The notes under the pieces were generated by a model that was given only the letters and a program-made list of their open reading frames with translations, was not told the DNA's origin and did no database searches. Position numbers and translations under genes: made by a program. A stretch of 64,000 nucleotides of DNA from Sceloporus undulatus (Eukaryota > Chordata > Lepidosauria > Squamata > Phrynosomatidae), in the NCBI RefSeq assembly GCF_019175285.1, contig NC_056527.1, positions 53,491,486-53,555,485 on the forward strand. The letters are read 5' to 3'. Below, piece by piece: positions 12,853 to 22,192 of the stretch. Positions within the stretch are counted from its first letter, which is position 1. Every line of letters begins with the position of its first letter.

Positions 12853-13019
12853 TATAGGCTACTGCCTACAGTCTTTGCCAATCTGGCAACAGATGCTGTT
12901 GGTCAAGCATGTTTAAAACCTCTGAACAATACCACAGTGAAGATGGCTGGTATACCTACTTTCCAAGATCAGTAGAGAATGGACAATTGCAGGAAGAAGT
13001 ACCAGTACGTATACTGAAA

Positions 13020-13218
13020 GTGGTATGCTGCAGTGATCAGAGTGTCAAACCAAGACTGAGAAGATTCTGTAGCTCACTAGGCAGCCTTGGGCAATATTAC
13101 AGGGCTACTGAAAGTGGGCAAAGTATTAAGGTACTGTACAGTGCTTTAAGCTCCTTTGAGGAAGTGTGGGACATCTATCTATCTATGTATCTATCTATGT
13201 ATCTATCTATCTATCTAA
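13020..13218 (+). mobile_element. MIR-like SINE relic with (ATCT)n tail
   Basis: It carries GCAGCCTTGGGCAA, TACAGTGCTTTAAGCTCC and TTTGAGGAAG before a TATC microsatellite (about 13168-13218). The order matches MIR-like SINEs with L2-type tails, such as the copy at 4600-4800. An overlapping 130-codon frame is noise. Confidence 0.4.
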
Positions 13219-13487
13219 TAAACAAAGAAGAACAATATGGTGGATGTTTTATTGTATCAGCACAGTACCTTGCTGCATATGAATCAGCCACTTTTACATA
13301 AACTGGGAATCCAGGCATCTTATTGCTTCTGGATTGTTGCTATTCATGCTCATTCCATCACATGTTCACTTGTCACATGGATGACAGTGATACTGATGTG
13401 GCCCACCTCGGGCTTGTGGGGTAACATTAGTTATAAATACAAAGTCATAAAACACTTTAAGTTCAAGGCATAGATTTTAGGATGGGG

Positions 13488-13615
13488 TGGGCAAAATGCA
13501 GCCCTCCAGGTGTAGTTTGACTATAGCCTCCATCATTCCTTACCAGTGGCTATGCTGGCTAATACTGCTGAGAGCTATACTGTACTAGATCATCTGGACT
13601 CGAGTCACACCCCTG
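13488..13615. mobile_element. hAT MITE relic
   Basis: Left end GGATGGGGTGGGCAAAATGC and right end CACACCCCTGATTT resemble the decayed inverted termini of the amniote hAT MITE type also seen at 12442 and 40229. Confidence 0.45.
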
Positions 13616-13663
13616 ATTTAGGCACATTATTCAACCTTTTCTTTCTAAAAAAAGTGCTCAGAT

Positions 13664-13756
13664 AGTTTTTTGTGGGTTTTTGGGGCTATATGGCCATATA
13701 GCCCGAAAAACCCACAAAAAACTATGGATGCCAGCCATGAAAGCCTTCGACTTCAC
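13664..13756. mobile_element. short insertion of the hammerhead-like repeat with a 64 bp palindrome
   Basis: The insertion is bounded by a 13 bp direct repeat, AAAGTGCTCAGAT, at 13651-13663 and 13757-13769. Its left part (13662-13725) is a palindrome whose 32 bp arms differ at one base. The right part continues as GGATGCCAGCCATGAAAG. The same phrases occur in the longer copies at 44303, 53133 and 62637. A short inverted piece joined to the element's end and flanked by a long target duplication looks like a reverse-transcribed insertion with strand inversion (inference). Confidence 0.7.
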
Positions 13757-13769
13757 AAAGTGCTCAGAT

Positions 13770-14451
13770 GTTTCTAAAATGCCACAAGGAGTGGAGAAGA
13801 CTTAAATTTTATGAGCAACAAAGGATGGGCCCTTGATGTGGGCCCTTGTTTATGCAGCAGGCTACAGCTGTCCAACTTTTAAAACCTGCATTCAGATTTT
13901 GGATGGGCCAGTTTAATTTGAAAAAGGCAAACAGTGGTCTTTGGTATCATTTATGAAAGAAGGTTGCTAACCTAGTAGACCAGCAAGTACAGTACTGTTA
14001 GGAAAAGTGTACAAAGCCACCACCTGTTTGGATTATGATGTAACCAAGAGGCAAAGGGCAGGAACTAGAAAGTGTGCTCCCTACGTCATCGAGAGTAACA
14101 ATTGTGAGATATTTTCTGCATACCAAACTATGTCAAAACTAAATGGGATACACGGACGAAGCTCCTGAAGTTGAGGAAGAAATGATAATCCCAACTTCAT
14201 TTTATTCATACGCCATTCTCATCTGCTGGGACAGCCAGAAAAATCTCACCATAACCTCAGAAAATGGGGGCAAGTGAGGTAATTTCAATCCACTTCAGGA
14301 TGGAGAATAAGTCATTAGCAAAACTCACTGCTGCAGAAAGGAGAATAGTATACATTTACACACCATTTGGTGCCAGCTTTTGTAGAGAGATAAGCATATT
14401 CTGGGAAGAAACTGAAAACCCTTTATCTGAGGATCTCACGCCACTATCATT

Positions 14452-14499
<48 letters not shown>

Positions 14500-15365
14500 G
14501 CCACCATCCCATTCACTCATTTTAAATTCAGGTTGATTTGCCTGCCACTCAGTCGAGAAACTAGGCTCCATTTTGCAGGTCTGGAAATGATTTGGAAATG
14601 ATCATGCCCAGCAAATTATAGTGACATTAGGAAGTATATTCTCTATGCTTTGCCTCCTATAACATAATACAAACACTAGTTCCCTTCACACACATACACA
14701 CAACAAGAAACACCAGCTTCCTGTTCTATATGCCTGTGACAAGTCTTGCTGCATTTCTGTTGTCCTTAAACCTGCACAGAGATCCCTTATCAAAGTGAGC
14801 CATGATAGAGAGAGAGAGAGAGAGCTAAGCTTCCCCACCAGCCCTCCCTGGATAAATACAAAGCAACAACATGTATCCCCCTCCAGCTTTTGGGAACCAT
14901 ACAAAAAGGGAGGGAAGCCTTTTGTTTCCTGTGGGTGGGTGGATGGGAAGGGCTGCCTCCTGCTCAACATTTTCAAAGTATGAGAGCCCTTGGCCTCTTT
15001 CTCTAGAGCTGTGGGAGCATCCATTATGCTCCACAGCAGCAGGCCTGCACAATACAAGGCCTGCACAATACAAGGCCCGCCAAACCAAAAGCAGCCCGCC
15101 AGGTGGCTGAATAAACCCCAGCTTTGCTGCCTGCCTAGGACTGCACACTCAGGGTTCTCCAGCTGCTGCATTTGGCCTGGAGGGCCACATGCTGTGTGTG
15201 GGTTGCTGTACCTCTAGTCTAGGTGATGTTCTGTCCAGTCCGAAGTGAGCGCTGCCACTGGCTGTGGGAAAGCCTTTGGCCCTCACTCCCCAATTCCAGC
15301 TGAGCTTTGGGCATAGGTGAGGATGCAGCACTCTCTGCACAAGCCCAGAGACACTTGTCTGGCAC
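13770..15365. other. mostly unclassified intronic DNA
   Basis: Contains the (ATC)n at 14445, a (GA)n at 14805-14824 and a short tandem duplication of GCCTGCACAATACAAG at about 15045-15078. The 161-codon minus-strand frame (14686-15171) has no recognisable motif and crosses the (GA)n. Confidence 0.4.
14445..14499 (+). repeat. (ATC)n microsatellite
   Basis: About 18 nearly perfect ATC units. The overlapping frames read poly-Ser on plus and poly-Asp on minus and are not genes. Confidence 0.9.
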
Positions 15366-15500
15366 TCAGAATCACAGAGTTGGAAGACACCCCAAAGGCC
15401 ACCCATGCCAACCCCATTCTGCTCTCCAGGGATGTGTCACAATCAAAGCACTCCCAGCAGATGGCCGCCCTGCCTCTGTTTAGGAATATCCAACCCAGGC
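15366..15500 (-). mobile_element. CR1 LINE 3' end, antisense
   Basis: The plus strand reads AATCACAGAGTTGGAAGACA, then AATCAAAGCACTCC, CAGATGGCC and CCTCTGTTTA. This is the reverse complement of the CR1 ORF2 end and short 3' UTR. The sense-strand equivalent is at 50515-50745. Confidence 0.7.
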
Positions 15501-15511
15501 TGCGGAAGTAA

Positions 15512-15773
15512 CCCGGTTTGACATAATTTCAACTGCCATGGCTCTGTGCTATGGAATTCTGGGAATGGTAGTTTGTTGTGGCACCAGAGCTCTCTGAGGG
15601 GGAAACAATCTGATGTGAGGCCATGTTCACTGCCATGGCTCCATGCTATGGAATTCTGGGAATGGTAGGTGCCACAACAAATACCATTCCCAGAATTCCA
15701 TAGCATGGAGCCATGGCAGTGAAAATGGCCTTATACTGTACCGGATTATTTCCCCAGTGTGGATGCAACCTTA
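15512..15773. mobile_element. palindromic MITE family P, compound copy beside MTURN exon 1
   Basis: Contains the family phrases ACTGCCATGGCTC, GGAATTCTGGGAATGGTAG and ATTCCCAGAATTCCATAG and ends GTGTGGATGCAACC. The left arm segment is present twice (15530-15570 and 15630-15670), which suggests a partial duplication or two overlapping insertions. Its right end lies about 55 bp inside MTURN intron 1, next to the splice donor. Confidence 0.75.
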
Positions 15774-15827
15774 TTAAAACAGACGCATTCCTTCCCCTGT
15801 CGCCCCCTCCCACCCCGCCTGACTCAC

Positions 15828-15989
15828 AAAATTGTCCCCGCATCCATTTTCGGGGCAGAGGACGTAGAAGGAGACCCCAGGGTCGGCATAGAAGTCCATC
15901 CTCCTCTCGTCCTCCTCGGTGGCGATGAGCTCGAAGGGGTTGCTGGAGCACCATTTGTCCGCCAGGTCCGCCAGCTGCTGGAACTCCAT
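15828..15989 (-). CDS. MTURN: MTURN (Maturin), first coding exon, 54 codons
   Basis: Translation starts at 15989 and reads MEFQQLADLADKWCSSNPFE, then LIATEEDERRMDFYADPGVS, then FYVLCPENGCGDNF. This matches, from memory, the N-terminal 54 residues of vertebrate Maturin (131 residues in human), including the MDFYADPGVSFYVLCP core, with a few substitutions. The exon ends at a perfect donor: TTT followed by GTGAGT on the minus strand (15827-15822). Maturin is a small acidic cytoplasmic protein linked to neural progenitor and megakaryocyte differentiation; its biochemical activity is not well defined. I found no exon 2 (expected to begin HVWSESEDCLPF) or exon 3 in 1-15800. They should lie left of the window, making intron 1 at least 15.8 kb. 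The neighbour EAF1 is on the same strand about 6.3 kb upstream. Confidence 0.9.
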
Positions 15990-16440
15990 CCTGCCTGCCT
16001 GCCTGCCTCCCTCCCTCCTCTCTCTTTGGCGCCTGGCTCTACGGATGGCTCCCTCCTCTTCCTCCTTCTTCTTCCTCAGGGAAGGAAGGGAGGGACAGGG
16101 GTTAAACCGAGGAGGGGTGCTCCTGCTCCTCTCTGCGCCCCTTTTTCTTCTCTGCCCCTCGCCGGACTCTGGCCCCGCCGCATGCCGGTATTGTTTACAT
16201 GCTGCTGGCTCTCTCCTCCGCCGGGCCTTCCGCTCCCGCCTCGGAAGAAGGAGGCCTCCCTCCCTTCCCTTCCCTTCAGCAGCAGCCGCAGACGGCGAGG
16301 AGGAGCAGGCCTGGCATTGGCCTACTGCTGCTGCTGTTCTGAGGGAGGAGGAGGAGGAGGAGGGTCACTCCCTCGGCGGGGAGGGAGGCAGAGCTGGATG
16401 CGGCTGGATCCCACTGGATCTGAGTGAGGGGATCCACACG
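15990..16440 (-). promoter_or_regulatory. MTURN 5' flank, GC-rich promoter/5' UTR candidate
   Basis: The 450 bp upstream of the MTURN start codon is GC-rich with many CpG and CCTCC/GGAGG runs, unlike the AT-rich flanks. This fits a CpG-island promoter and 5' UTR. No TATA box stands out and the start of transcription cannot be placed. The 222- and 284-codon plus-strand frames crossing it are composition artefacts. Confidence 0.6.
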
Positions 16441-16446
16441 TTTGGA

Positions 16447-17569
16447 CTAAAACACACACACACACGCATACACGCACAACCCCCTCTCTCGTTCACCACA
16501 CCCCAACCCTGCTCTCCCTCTCCCACAACCCCGCGCCACACACCCAACCCATTCTCTCCTCTCATACACACATACAATTCCGTCCCTCTCTCTCTCTCTC
16601 ACACACACAATCCATGTCCAACCAACCCATTCTCTTCTCACCCACAACCCACTCCTCTCTCCTCCTCCCACACACCACACACACACACAATCCCTGCTCT
16701 CTCTCACCGCACAACATCCGCACACACATCCGCACACACAAACGTCTTCCTCTCCATACACAACCCACTTTGATCTCCTCACACCACCCACACAAATTCT
16801 CCCTCACACACAGCCCACTTTAACGTCCTCTTACCCACCACACAAATCTGCTCTCTCTCACAAGCTCACTCTCTCTCACACACAACACCTTATCTCTCTC
16901 CCACACACCCACAGACAACACACACATACATCCCTGTCCTTCCACACCCACCTCACTTCTTTCTCTCTCTCCTCCCTCACACACACCCACACTCACAACC
17001 ACCTCCCTCTCACTCCACCACACCCCACCACCACCTGCCTCACCACACACCCATCTTCGCTCACACCACAGAACCCCCCAACCCGTCTCTCTTGTCACAC
17101 AACTCCACTCACACACAAGCTACTTCCTATCTCTCTCTCTTCTCTGACACACCCACAACGCCTGTCTCCACACACAACCCTCCCCCTGTCTCTCACATAC
17201 ACCCTCACACAACCGCCCACAACACAACCCACCTCTCCTCGCGCACCACAACCCCCCCCCACACACAAAAAAAACGGCCCCCCACACACACACCGCCCCG
17301 CGCCCACACACAACCCACCTCCCCCCCTACACACAACCACCCTCTCCAGCACACTACACAACACTACTCTCTCACAACAACCTCCCCTCCCCACACACCC
17401 TTCCACACACACACCCCACTCCCCTCCCCCCTCTCTCTCTCACACACACACAACCGTTCTCTCTCACACACACAAAACCACCTCTCTCTCTACTGCTCTT
17501 CTTACACACACCCCACCGGACTTCTTCTCTCTCACAACCACAACCCCTCTCTCACCTTCAGCCACCTGC

Positions 17570-17603
<34 letters not shown>

Positions 17604-17605
17604 CT
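16447..17605 (+). repeat. 1.15 kb CA/CT low-complexity tract, almost free of G
   Basis: The plus strand is made of CACACA, CTCTCT, ACAACCC and CCTCCC words, with G rare throughout, and ends in a pure (CT)n at about 17577-17602. It looks like a degenerate expansion of mixed CA and CT repeats. Frames of up to 173 codons (His/Thr/Pro/Ser-rich on plus, Cys/Val/Gly-rich on minus) are artefacts. It begins about 460 bp upstream of the MTURN start codon. Confidence 0.9.
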
Positions 17606-18039
17606 TGCAATAGGAAAACAAATCCAATGAAATCCCGGATCCTTTGGCCCCAGAAGAAAGTGACAGCAGTGGAAACAAAATGGAAAGAACCACCAAACCC
17701 AGCAGCATCTCTAGGCCTGGCCAATTTTTGCCTTGCACTCAGCCATCCTTCCTTCCATCAAAGAGGGCTGTCAAAACAGAAGCCAAGCTAGTCCTCTCTC
17801 TCTCTCTCTCTGTTCCTCCTGCTGCAAAATGAGGGGAAATGAGAAGAAATTACAGGGCAGCTCAGGGCATGGGGAGTTGGAGCCTGCATCTAGTATTTTG
17901 GATCCTGCCAAGGCCAACCAATTTTAGGACTCAAGCAAGCACCCTAATTCCACTAAGGCTTGTGGGGCTTGGCAGAAGGCATTTTAAAGCAAAATGTGCA
18001 TGTGTTTTTCTGCAACTGTCTCACACAACCCCAGGCTAT

Positions 18040-18099
18040 NNNNNNNNNNTTCTTCTTCTTCTTCTTCTTCTTCTTCTTCTTCTTCTTCTTCTTCTTCTT
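18040..18099. repeat. assembly gap (10 N) followed by (TTC)n
   Basis: Ten N bases (18040-18049) abut a run of about 16 TTC units. The gap is probably an unresolved longer polypyrimidine triplet repeat. Confidence 0.95.
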
Positions 18100-18612
18100 C
18101 CAAGTCTCACATCTTTGTAAATAAATAATTTTAAAAATCCATCACCCCAGTCTCATTTCATGTATATTTATTCAGAAGTTAGTCTGACTCCTGCTGCAGA
18201 GCTGAACATCTTTTATTTCCAGTGACTAGGAGGTAGGATTAAACCCTTAAAGTTGCACTCATATGTTCAGAAGATGCTGGGGCAAAAGCGTTGCAAACAT
18301 TTGCTTCCTAGCAAGGAGGAGTAGGTGTTTATGGGTATTCATGCTAGGATTTTTTTTTACTGGGGAAAAAAGTAAGCAAGCAAGTAATGTGTTAAAATAC
18401 ACTATGTTTTCCTTGTGTCCTTACAATTTGCAGTGCAAGAATCTCTGTGTGTGAGAGAATAGTAGAACAGCAGAACATGGAGGAGTTACCTTTTGGAATA
18501 CAACTGTCAGAATCCCTCCCCAACCAGCACTGGACACATTGTCTGGGATCCTGGGATTTGTAGTTTAAAAGGTAATTTCCCTCCCCAACCCAGGTTCTAC
18601 AGATAATGGTAT

Positions 18613-18740
18613 TTGTTGTTGTTTTTGTGTGCCTTCAAGTCGTTTCTGACATATGGCAACTCTAAGGCAACTCTATAATGGGGTTTTATTGGCAGGATTT
18701 GTTCAAAGGAGGTTGACCATTGTCTTCCCCTGAGACTGAG
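18613..18740 (-). mobile_element. Sauria SINE, antisense, left part (interrupted)
   Basis: The plus strand starts with a GTTGTTG tail, then GTGCCTTCAAGTCGTTTCTG, GGCAACTCTAAGGCAA and AGACTGAGGCC. This is the reverse complement of the Sauria SINE (tRNA head, Bov-B-type tail). The SINE stops abruptly at 18740 where a DNA element begins; its tRNA-head end resumes at about 20331. Confidence 0.75.
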
Positions 18741-19338
18741 GCCATTATCACATGATGAAAACTTCCAGACTAGTCATTCCAAAGCCATCCCACAGTCAGT
18801 CATGGGTATTCACATTAATGCACGAGAGATTATCACACGCAATCAATCACTGTCATTGCGGAGTCATTCCGAGCCCAATCCAAAGTCAACCCCGAAATAG
18901 CTAAATTTGATGAACTAGTGAATTCACAAATCCTTCTCCCAGGCTGATTCTCGTTCAGTTTAAAATTGTGTTGGTGTGGAATGCATGTTTGCTTCGGTCC
19001 TGTTATTTACTTCAACCTAGAAAGCTACTACAATACTCATGAAGCTTCACTGCAATCTTGCTTCTATTTTGCTTCCAGTGCTCCTTCCACTTCTAGTGCT
19101 GGCGAGGGGGAAAAGCAGGTGTTTCCGATGGTATGGGCGGAGAGCTAGTGGAAAATGCATAGGTGCTTGTTTTAACGTGAACAGAGCAGTGTATGGTTTG
19201 TGCCTAACACCCACCCACCCTAAGATCTGCAAATGGGGGTTTCCTTTGTGTAGTCATATTCTGATCTCCCCATGCGCGTTGCCCAGCCGATGTGGTGGGG
19301 AGGGAGGTGTCTTATCTTGTCAACACATGTCATGTTTG

Positions 19339-19340
<2 letters not shown>

Positions 19341-19377
<37 letters not shown>

Positions 19378-19500
19378 CGATGCACACCACACACATACAA
19401 ACATATGCATATACATACTTATACATATACATGCATATACATACAGATAAAAATATGTATATATATGTATACATATATATGTATATACATATATATATAT
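19341..19500. repeat. (TA)n and TA/CA/TG-rich microsatellite block
   Basis: A (TA)17 run at 19341-19374 is followed by interrupted ATAC/ATAT repeats to about 19500. Open frames across it (Tyr/Ile-rich) are artefacts. Confidence 0.9.
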
Positions 19501-19529
19501 GCACCCCATGCCCATGGCATGCCCATGGG

Positions 19530-19765
19530 GGAAGTAATGGTAGCGCAGTGTTTAAATGCCAGTACTGCAGCTACTCACTCAAAACGATAAGGTTGCGAGT
19601 TCAAGACCAGCAAAAGGGCTCAAGTTTGACTCAGGCTTGCATCCTTCCGAAGTCGCTAAAATGAGTACATTACCCAGACTTTTGGGAGCAAATTAGCTTA
19701 CAGTTGTCAACCGCTTAGACACTGCTTAGGTGGCATGAAGTGGTATATAAATGAAGCTTGTTTGT
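19530..19765 (+). mobile_element. tRNA-derived SINE with L2-type end, sense
   Basis: Contains GGTAGCGCAGTGTTTAAATG (A-box region), GGTTGCGAGTTCAAGACC (a B-box-like segment), AAAATGAGTACATTACCCAG and the tail AACCGCTTAGACACTGCTT...GGTATATAAATG. It is nested within the DNA element at 18741-20330. A second, antisense copy is at 27654-27848. Confidence 0.7.
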
Positions 19766-19924
19766 TTGTGTGTGTGTGTGTGTATAAGTGTGCGTACATA
19801 TATACATTGTACATATATGTGCCTTGAGGAGCTTAAGCACACACATTCTATTTACAACTACATTTGCTTGGAGCATATAGTGGCATACCTGATGACACTT
19901 TTCCTGGTGGCACATCTGTGCATA

Positions 19925-19935
19925 TAGATGGATGC

Positions 19936-19995
<60 letters not shown>

Positions 19996-20012
19996 GTCCA
20001 TCTATATGTGCA
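19925..20012. repeat. (TA)n(CA)n flanked by a 23 bp inverted repeat
   Basis: Runs of TA (about 19938-19960) and CA (about 19961-19990) sit between GTGCATATAGATGGATGC and GTGCGTCCATCTATATGTGC, which are inverted repeats of each other with one mismatch. The block could extrude a cruciform. Confidence 0.8.
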
Positions 20013-20330
20013 GATATACATGTATAAAGTGGACTAATAATCTGCGTAGACTTATTGCCTGCACCCACTGATATATATCTTCATCCCAGAAGCGTCAAAG
20101 TTTACGATGTGTTGAGAGCTCCACTGGGCATGTGCAAGGGTCCCAATTCGAATTGGAGAATCTGCATGGTATGTGCTGTTGTGATAATTTATTTTGTGTT
20201 CGCTCTGCTCTACCTTGGGAATGACCAAAATTTCGGTTTTCACGTGTGACAATCACGTAACTTGGCTTATTTTCGAATTGGCCCTATTTGGCATTTCCTT
20301 TGGGATGGGGGCAGATATCCCACGTATGAT

Positions 20331-20410
20331 AACAAGCTGGGAACTTAACCCAGGTCTCCAGTTGCATTCCAACTCTCAAAGCACTGTGCCACACTGGCTG
20401 TATCCCAAAG
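20331..20410 (-). mobile_element. Sauria SINE, tRNA-head end, continuation of 18613-18740
   Basis: AACCCAGGTCTCCAG, ACTCTCAAAGCACTGTGCC and ACACTGGCTG are the reverse complement of the Sauria tRNA-like head. This is the right part of the SINE split by the element at 18741-20330. About 45 bp of SINE between the two parts is missing. Confidence 0.65.
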
Positions 20411-20697
20411 CCAATGTGTTCCTACAGCTGATCCAGAGCAATACATGATATGGCAGTGATCTTGCAGCAAACCTCACTAAGGTGCAAGTCACACACTGCA
20501 GAAATAATCCATTTTTTAAAAAATAGTTGTTATTGATTACAAAATAATTTAATACAAAAATCAGCAGTTAATGTTAACATAAATAGAATGACACTGACTT
20601 CCATTTTCTCTTCTAGTCCATTATATATATATATATTCTCAAAGGGAGTGTGAGACATGTGGGAAAACCAATCACTCTGAGGCAAAAAAAAAAAAAG

Positions 20698-20932
20698 GTC
20701 CAAAACACTGCAGAAATAATCCAGTTTGAGTCCACTTTAACTGCCCTGGCTCAATGCTAGGGAATTCTGGGAACTATAGTTTTGTGAGATATTTAGCCCG
20801 CTGCATTCTTGGGAACTGTAGCTCCGCACTAGTGCCACAACAGGCTACAGTTCCCAGAATTCCACTGCATGGAGCAGGGACAGTTAAAGTGGTGTCAAGC
20901 CGGATTATTTTTGCAGTGTGTTTTGAACCTAA
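20698..20932. mobile_element. palindromic MITE family P, copy with CAAAACAC ends
   Basis: Left arm CCAAAACACTGCAGAAATAA...TCTGGGAACTATAG; right arm TACAGTTCCCAGAATTCCA...TTTTTGCAGTGTGTTTTG. A separate left-arm fragment lies at 20478-20515. In between, at 20520-20697, is AT-rich DNA with an (AT)n and an A-rich run, not classified. Confidence 0.75.
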
Positions 20933-22192
20933 GAATCAGCTGAAACAGAATCAGTAACTGCCAGTGAGAAGTTGAAGGAAGAAATAAGAATTCTGTTTTC
21001 TGGGGGAAATGTCTTTAATTTCTCTAATTTCTAGCACTACAGAGAGTGAGGAACTAAAAACTTTGCACCTGAAACTCTTTTATTTGCTATGTTAGCATTC
21101 CCTTGGTCCCTTTGCCAGCCCTTTTCTTTGGATGCAGAATTCTTTGGGGTGGAATTCTTATCTGGGAGGCAATGCTTCCATTTTGCTCCCTGTTGTTGGC
21201 CTCTGCTACGAAACAGTGGTCAGGGGGATGGAGTGGATCCAGTTAAGAAACAGTTCAATACTGCAGTAAATTGGGCAGGTTGTTTTAGAAATGCTTTTTT
21301 TTCCATTTTAAAGAAAATATGGCTACAAACTGAGCCAAAGTGCTTTCAGGACAGCACTGCATGGTTCGGGGGGGGAAATTTATTGGTTCCCAAACATCTT
21401 GTTTTTTGCTATGGACCACTTGAAAATTGTGGGGATTCTTAAAGCAATACTTAATTTTAAAAAATTAAATCTACAGATTAAAAACATATTTTAATATTAA
21501 GTTTTTTAAAAACTCAGCTCTGGCATTAAAATTTGCTGCTTTGAGTCCCGTTTTGGCAAACAAATCAATCAAAACCAACAAACCTGTGTTGTATTCTGGA
21601 AAGCACAGGCCCCAGGCCAAAGTCATGTTCAATGAGCCCTGGTCAAAAATGGCCTTGACCTTCAAATCCAGAAAAAAATGTAACTCAAATGCAGGGTCAA
21701 ATTCTCGGACTGTTTGTCAGGATTTCCGTAAAGTCTCTGAACACAGTTTGCAAATTAAATTGTAAAAACCTCTTTACTATTGGCCATGTTGGCTGTGAGA
21801 TATGGAAGATGTACTCCAAATAGTTAATTTTTCTCAGCTCTAGGAAATATATCTAGAGATAGCTATGTTGGCCATAAAGCAAAGTACATAATCATCCAAA
21901 ATACACAAAACAGTGATATCTTTATTGGGTATCCTGGATCTGAAAGGAAGTACAGTACTTTTTTTGTGTTACTAAAGAAATTTAAACTTTATCTCCTGGA
22001 CTTTAAAATGCTGTAAAATGTCTCCCAATACCATATGGCCAGAAGGAGGAATGGCCTGCCTACATCAATAACCCCCCTCTCTTGTTTTGTTTTGTTCCTC
22101 ACTGTATCAAAATACTGGATCATTATCTGTATAGACTACCATGAGTGCTTTTTTGTTAGATTTAGTAATTTGGAAGACGTACGTTGGGATAA
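20933..22192. other. no feature recognised (between MTURN and EAF1)
   Basis: AT-rich intergenic DNA. The 117-codon frame at 21089-21442 matches nothing I know. The segment 21780-21850 resembles the hAT relic family at 9405. Confidence 0.35.

Larger units (their letters stand above)
18741..20330. mobile_element. non-autonomous DNA element with TTATCAC-type ends, copy 1 (with internal insertions)
   Basis: Starts ATTATCACATGATGAAAA and ends CCCACGTATGATAAC. The body shares several phrases with the element at 36573-37334, including GAACTAGTGAATTCACAAA, TGCTTGTTTTAACGTGAA, GCTCCACTGGGCATG and a CAATTCGAATTG-like segment. Extra length comes from a tRNA SINE (19530-19765) and two microsatellite blocks. 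No transposase reading frame was seen. It interrupts an antisense Sauria SINE. Confidence 0.6.

Noticed and set aside
14264-14571. Frames with poly-Ser (plus) and poly-Asp (minus)
   Set aside because: Both are the (ATC)n microsatellite read in two directions, with no conserved flanking protein.
14686-15171. 161-codon minus-strand frame
   Set aside because: It crosses a (GA)n and matches no family. It lies in MTURN intron 1 and none of it resembles the missing MTURN exons.
1-15800. Search for MTURN exons 2 and 3
   Set aside because: I looked on the minus strand for HVWSESEDCLPF-like and DADDDAFEEYSAD-like coding and saw neither. Short exons can be missed by eye, but I report none.
15759-16773. 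Two long overlapping plus-strand frames (222 and 284 codons) across the MTURN promoter
   Set aside because: They run antisense to MTURN exon 1 and into the CA/CT tract. The composition (Leu/Ser/Pro/Arg) is that expected from GC-rich and CA/CT DNA, and no known domain is visible.
16447-17613. Several frames of 60-173 codons in the CA/CT tract
   Set aside because: They are translations of simple-sequence DNA (His-Thr-Pro or Cys-Val-Gly runs) with no conserved motif.
21089-21442. 117-codon plus-strand frame
   Set aside because: No recognisable domain or splice context, and ordinary composition for random frames.
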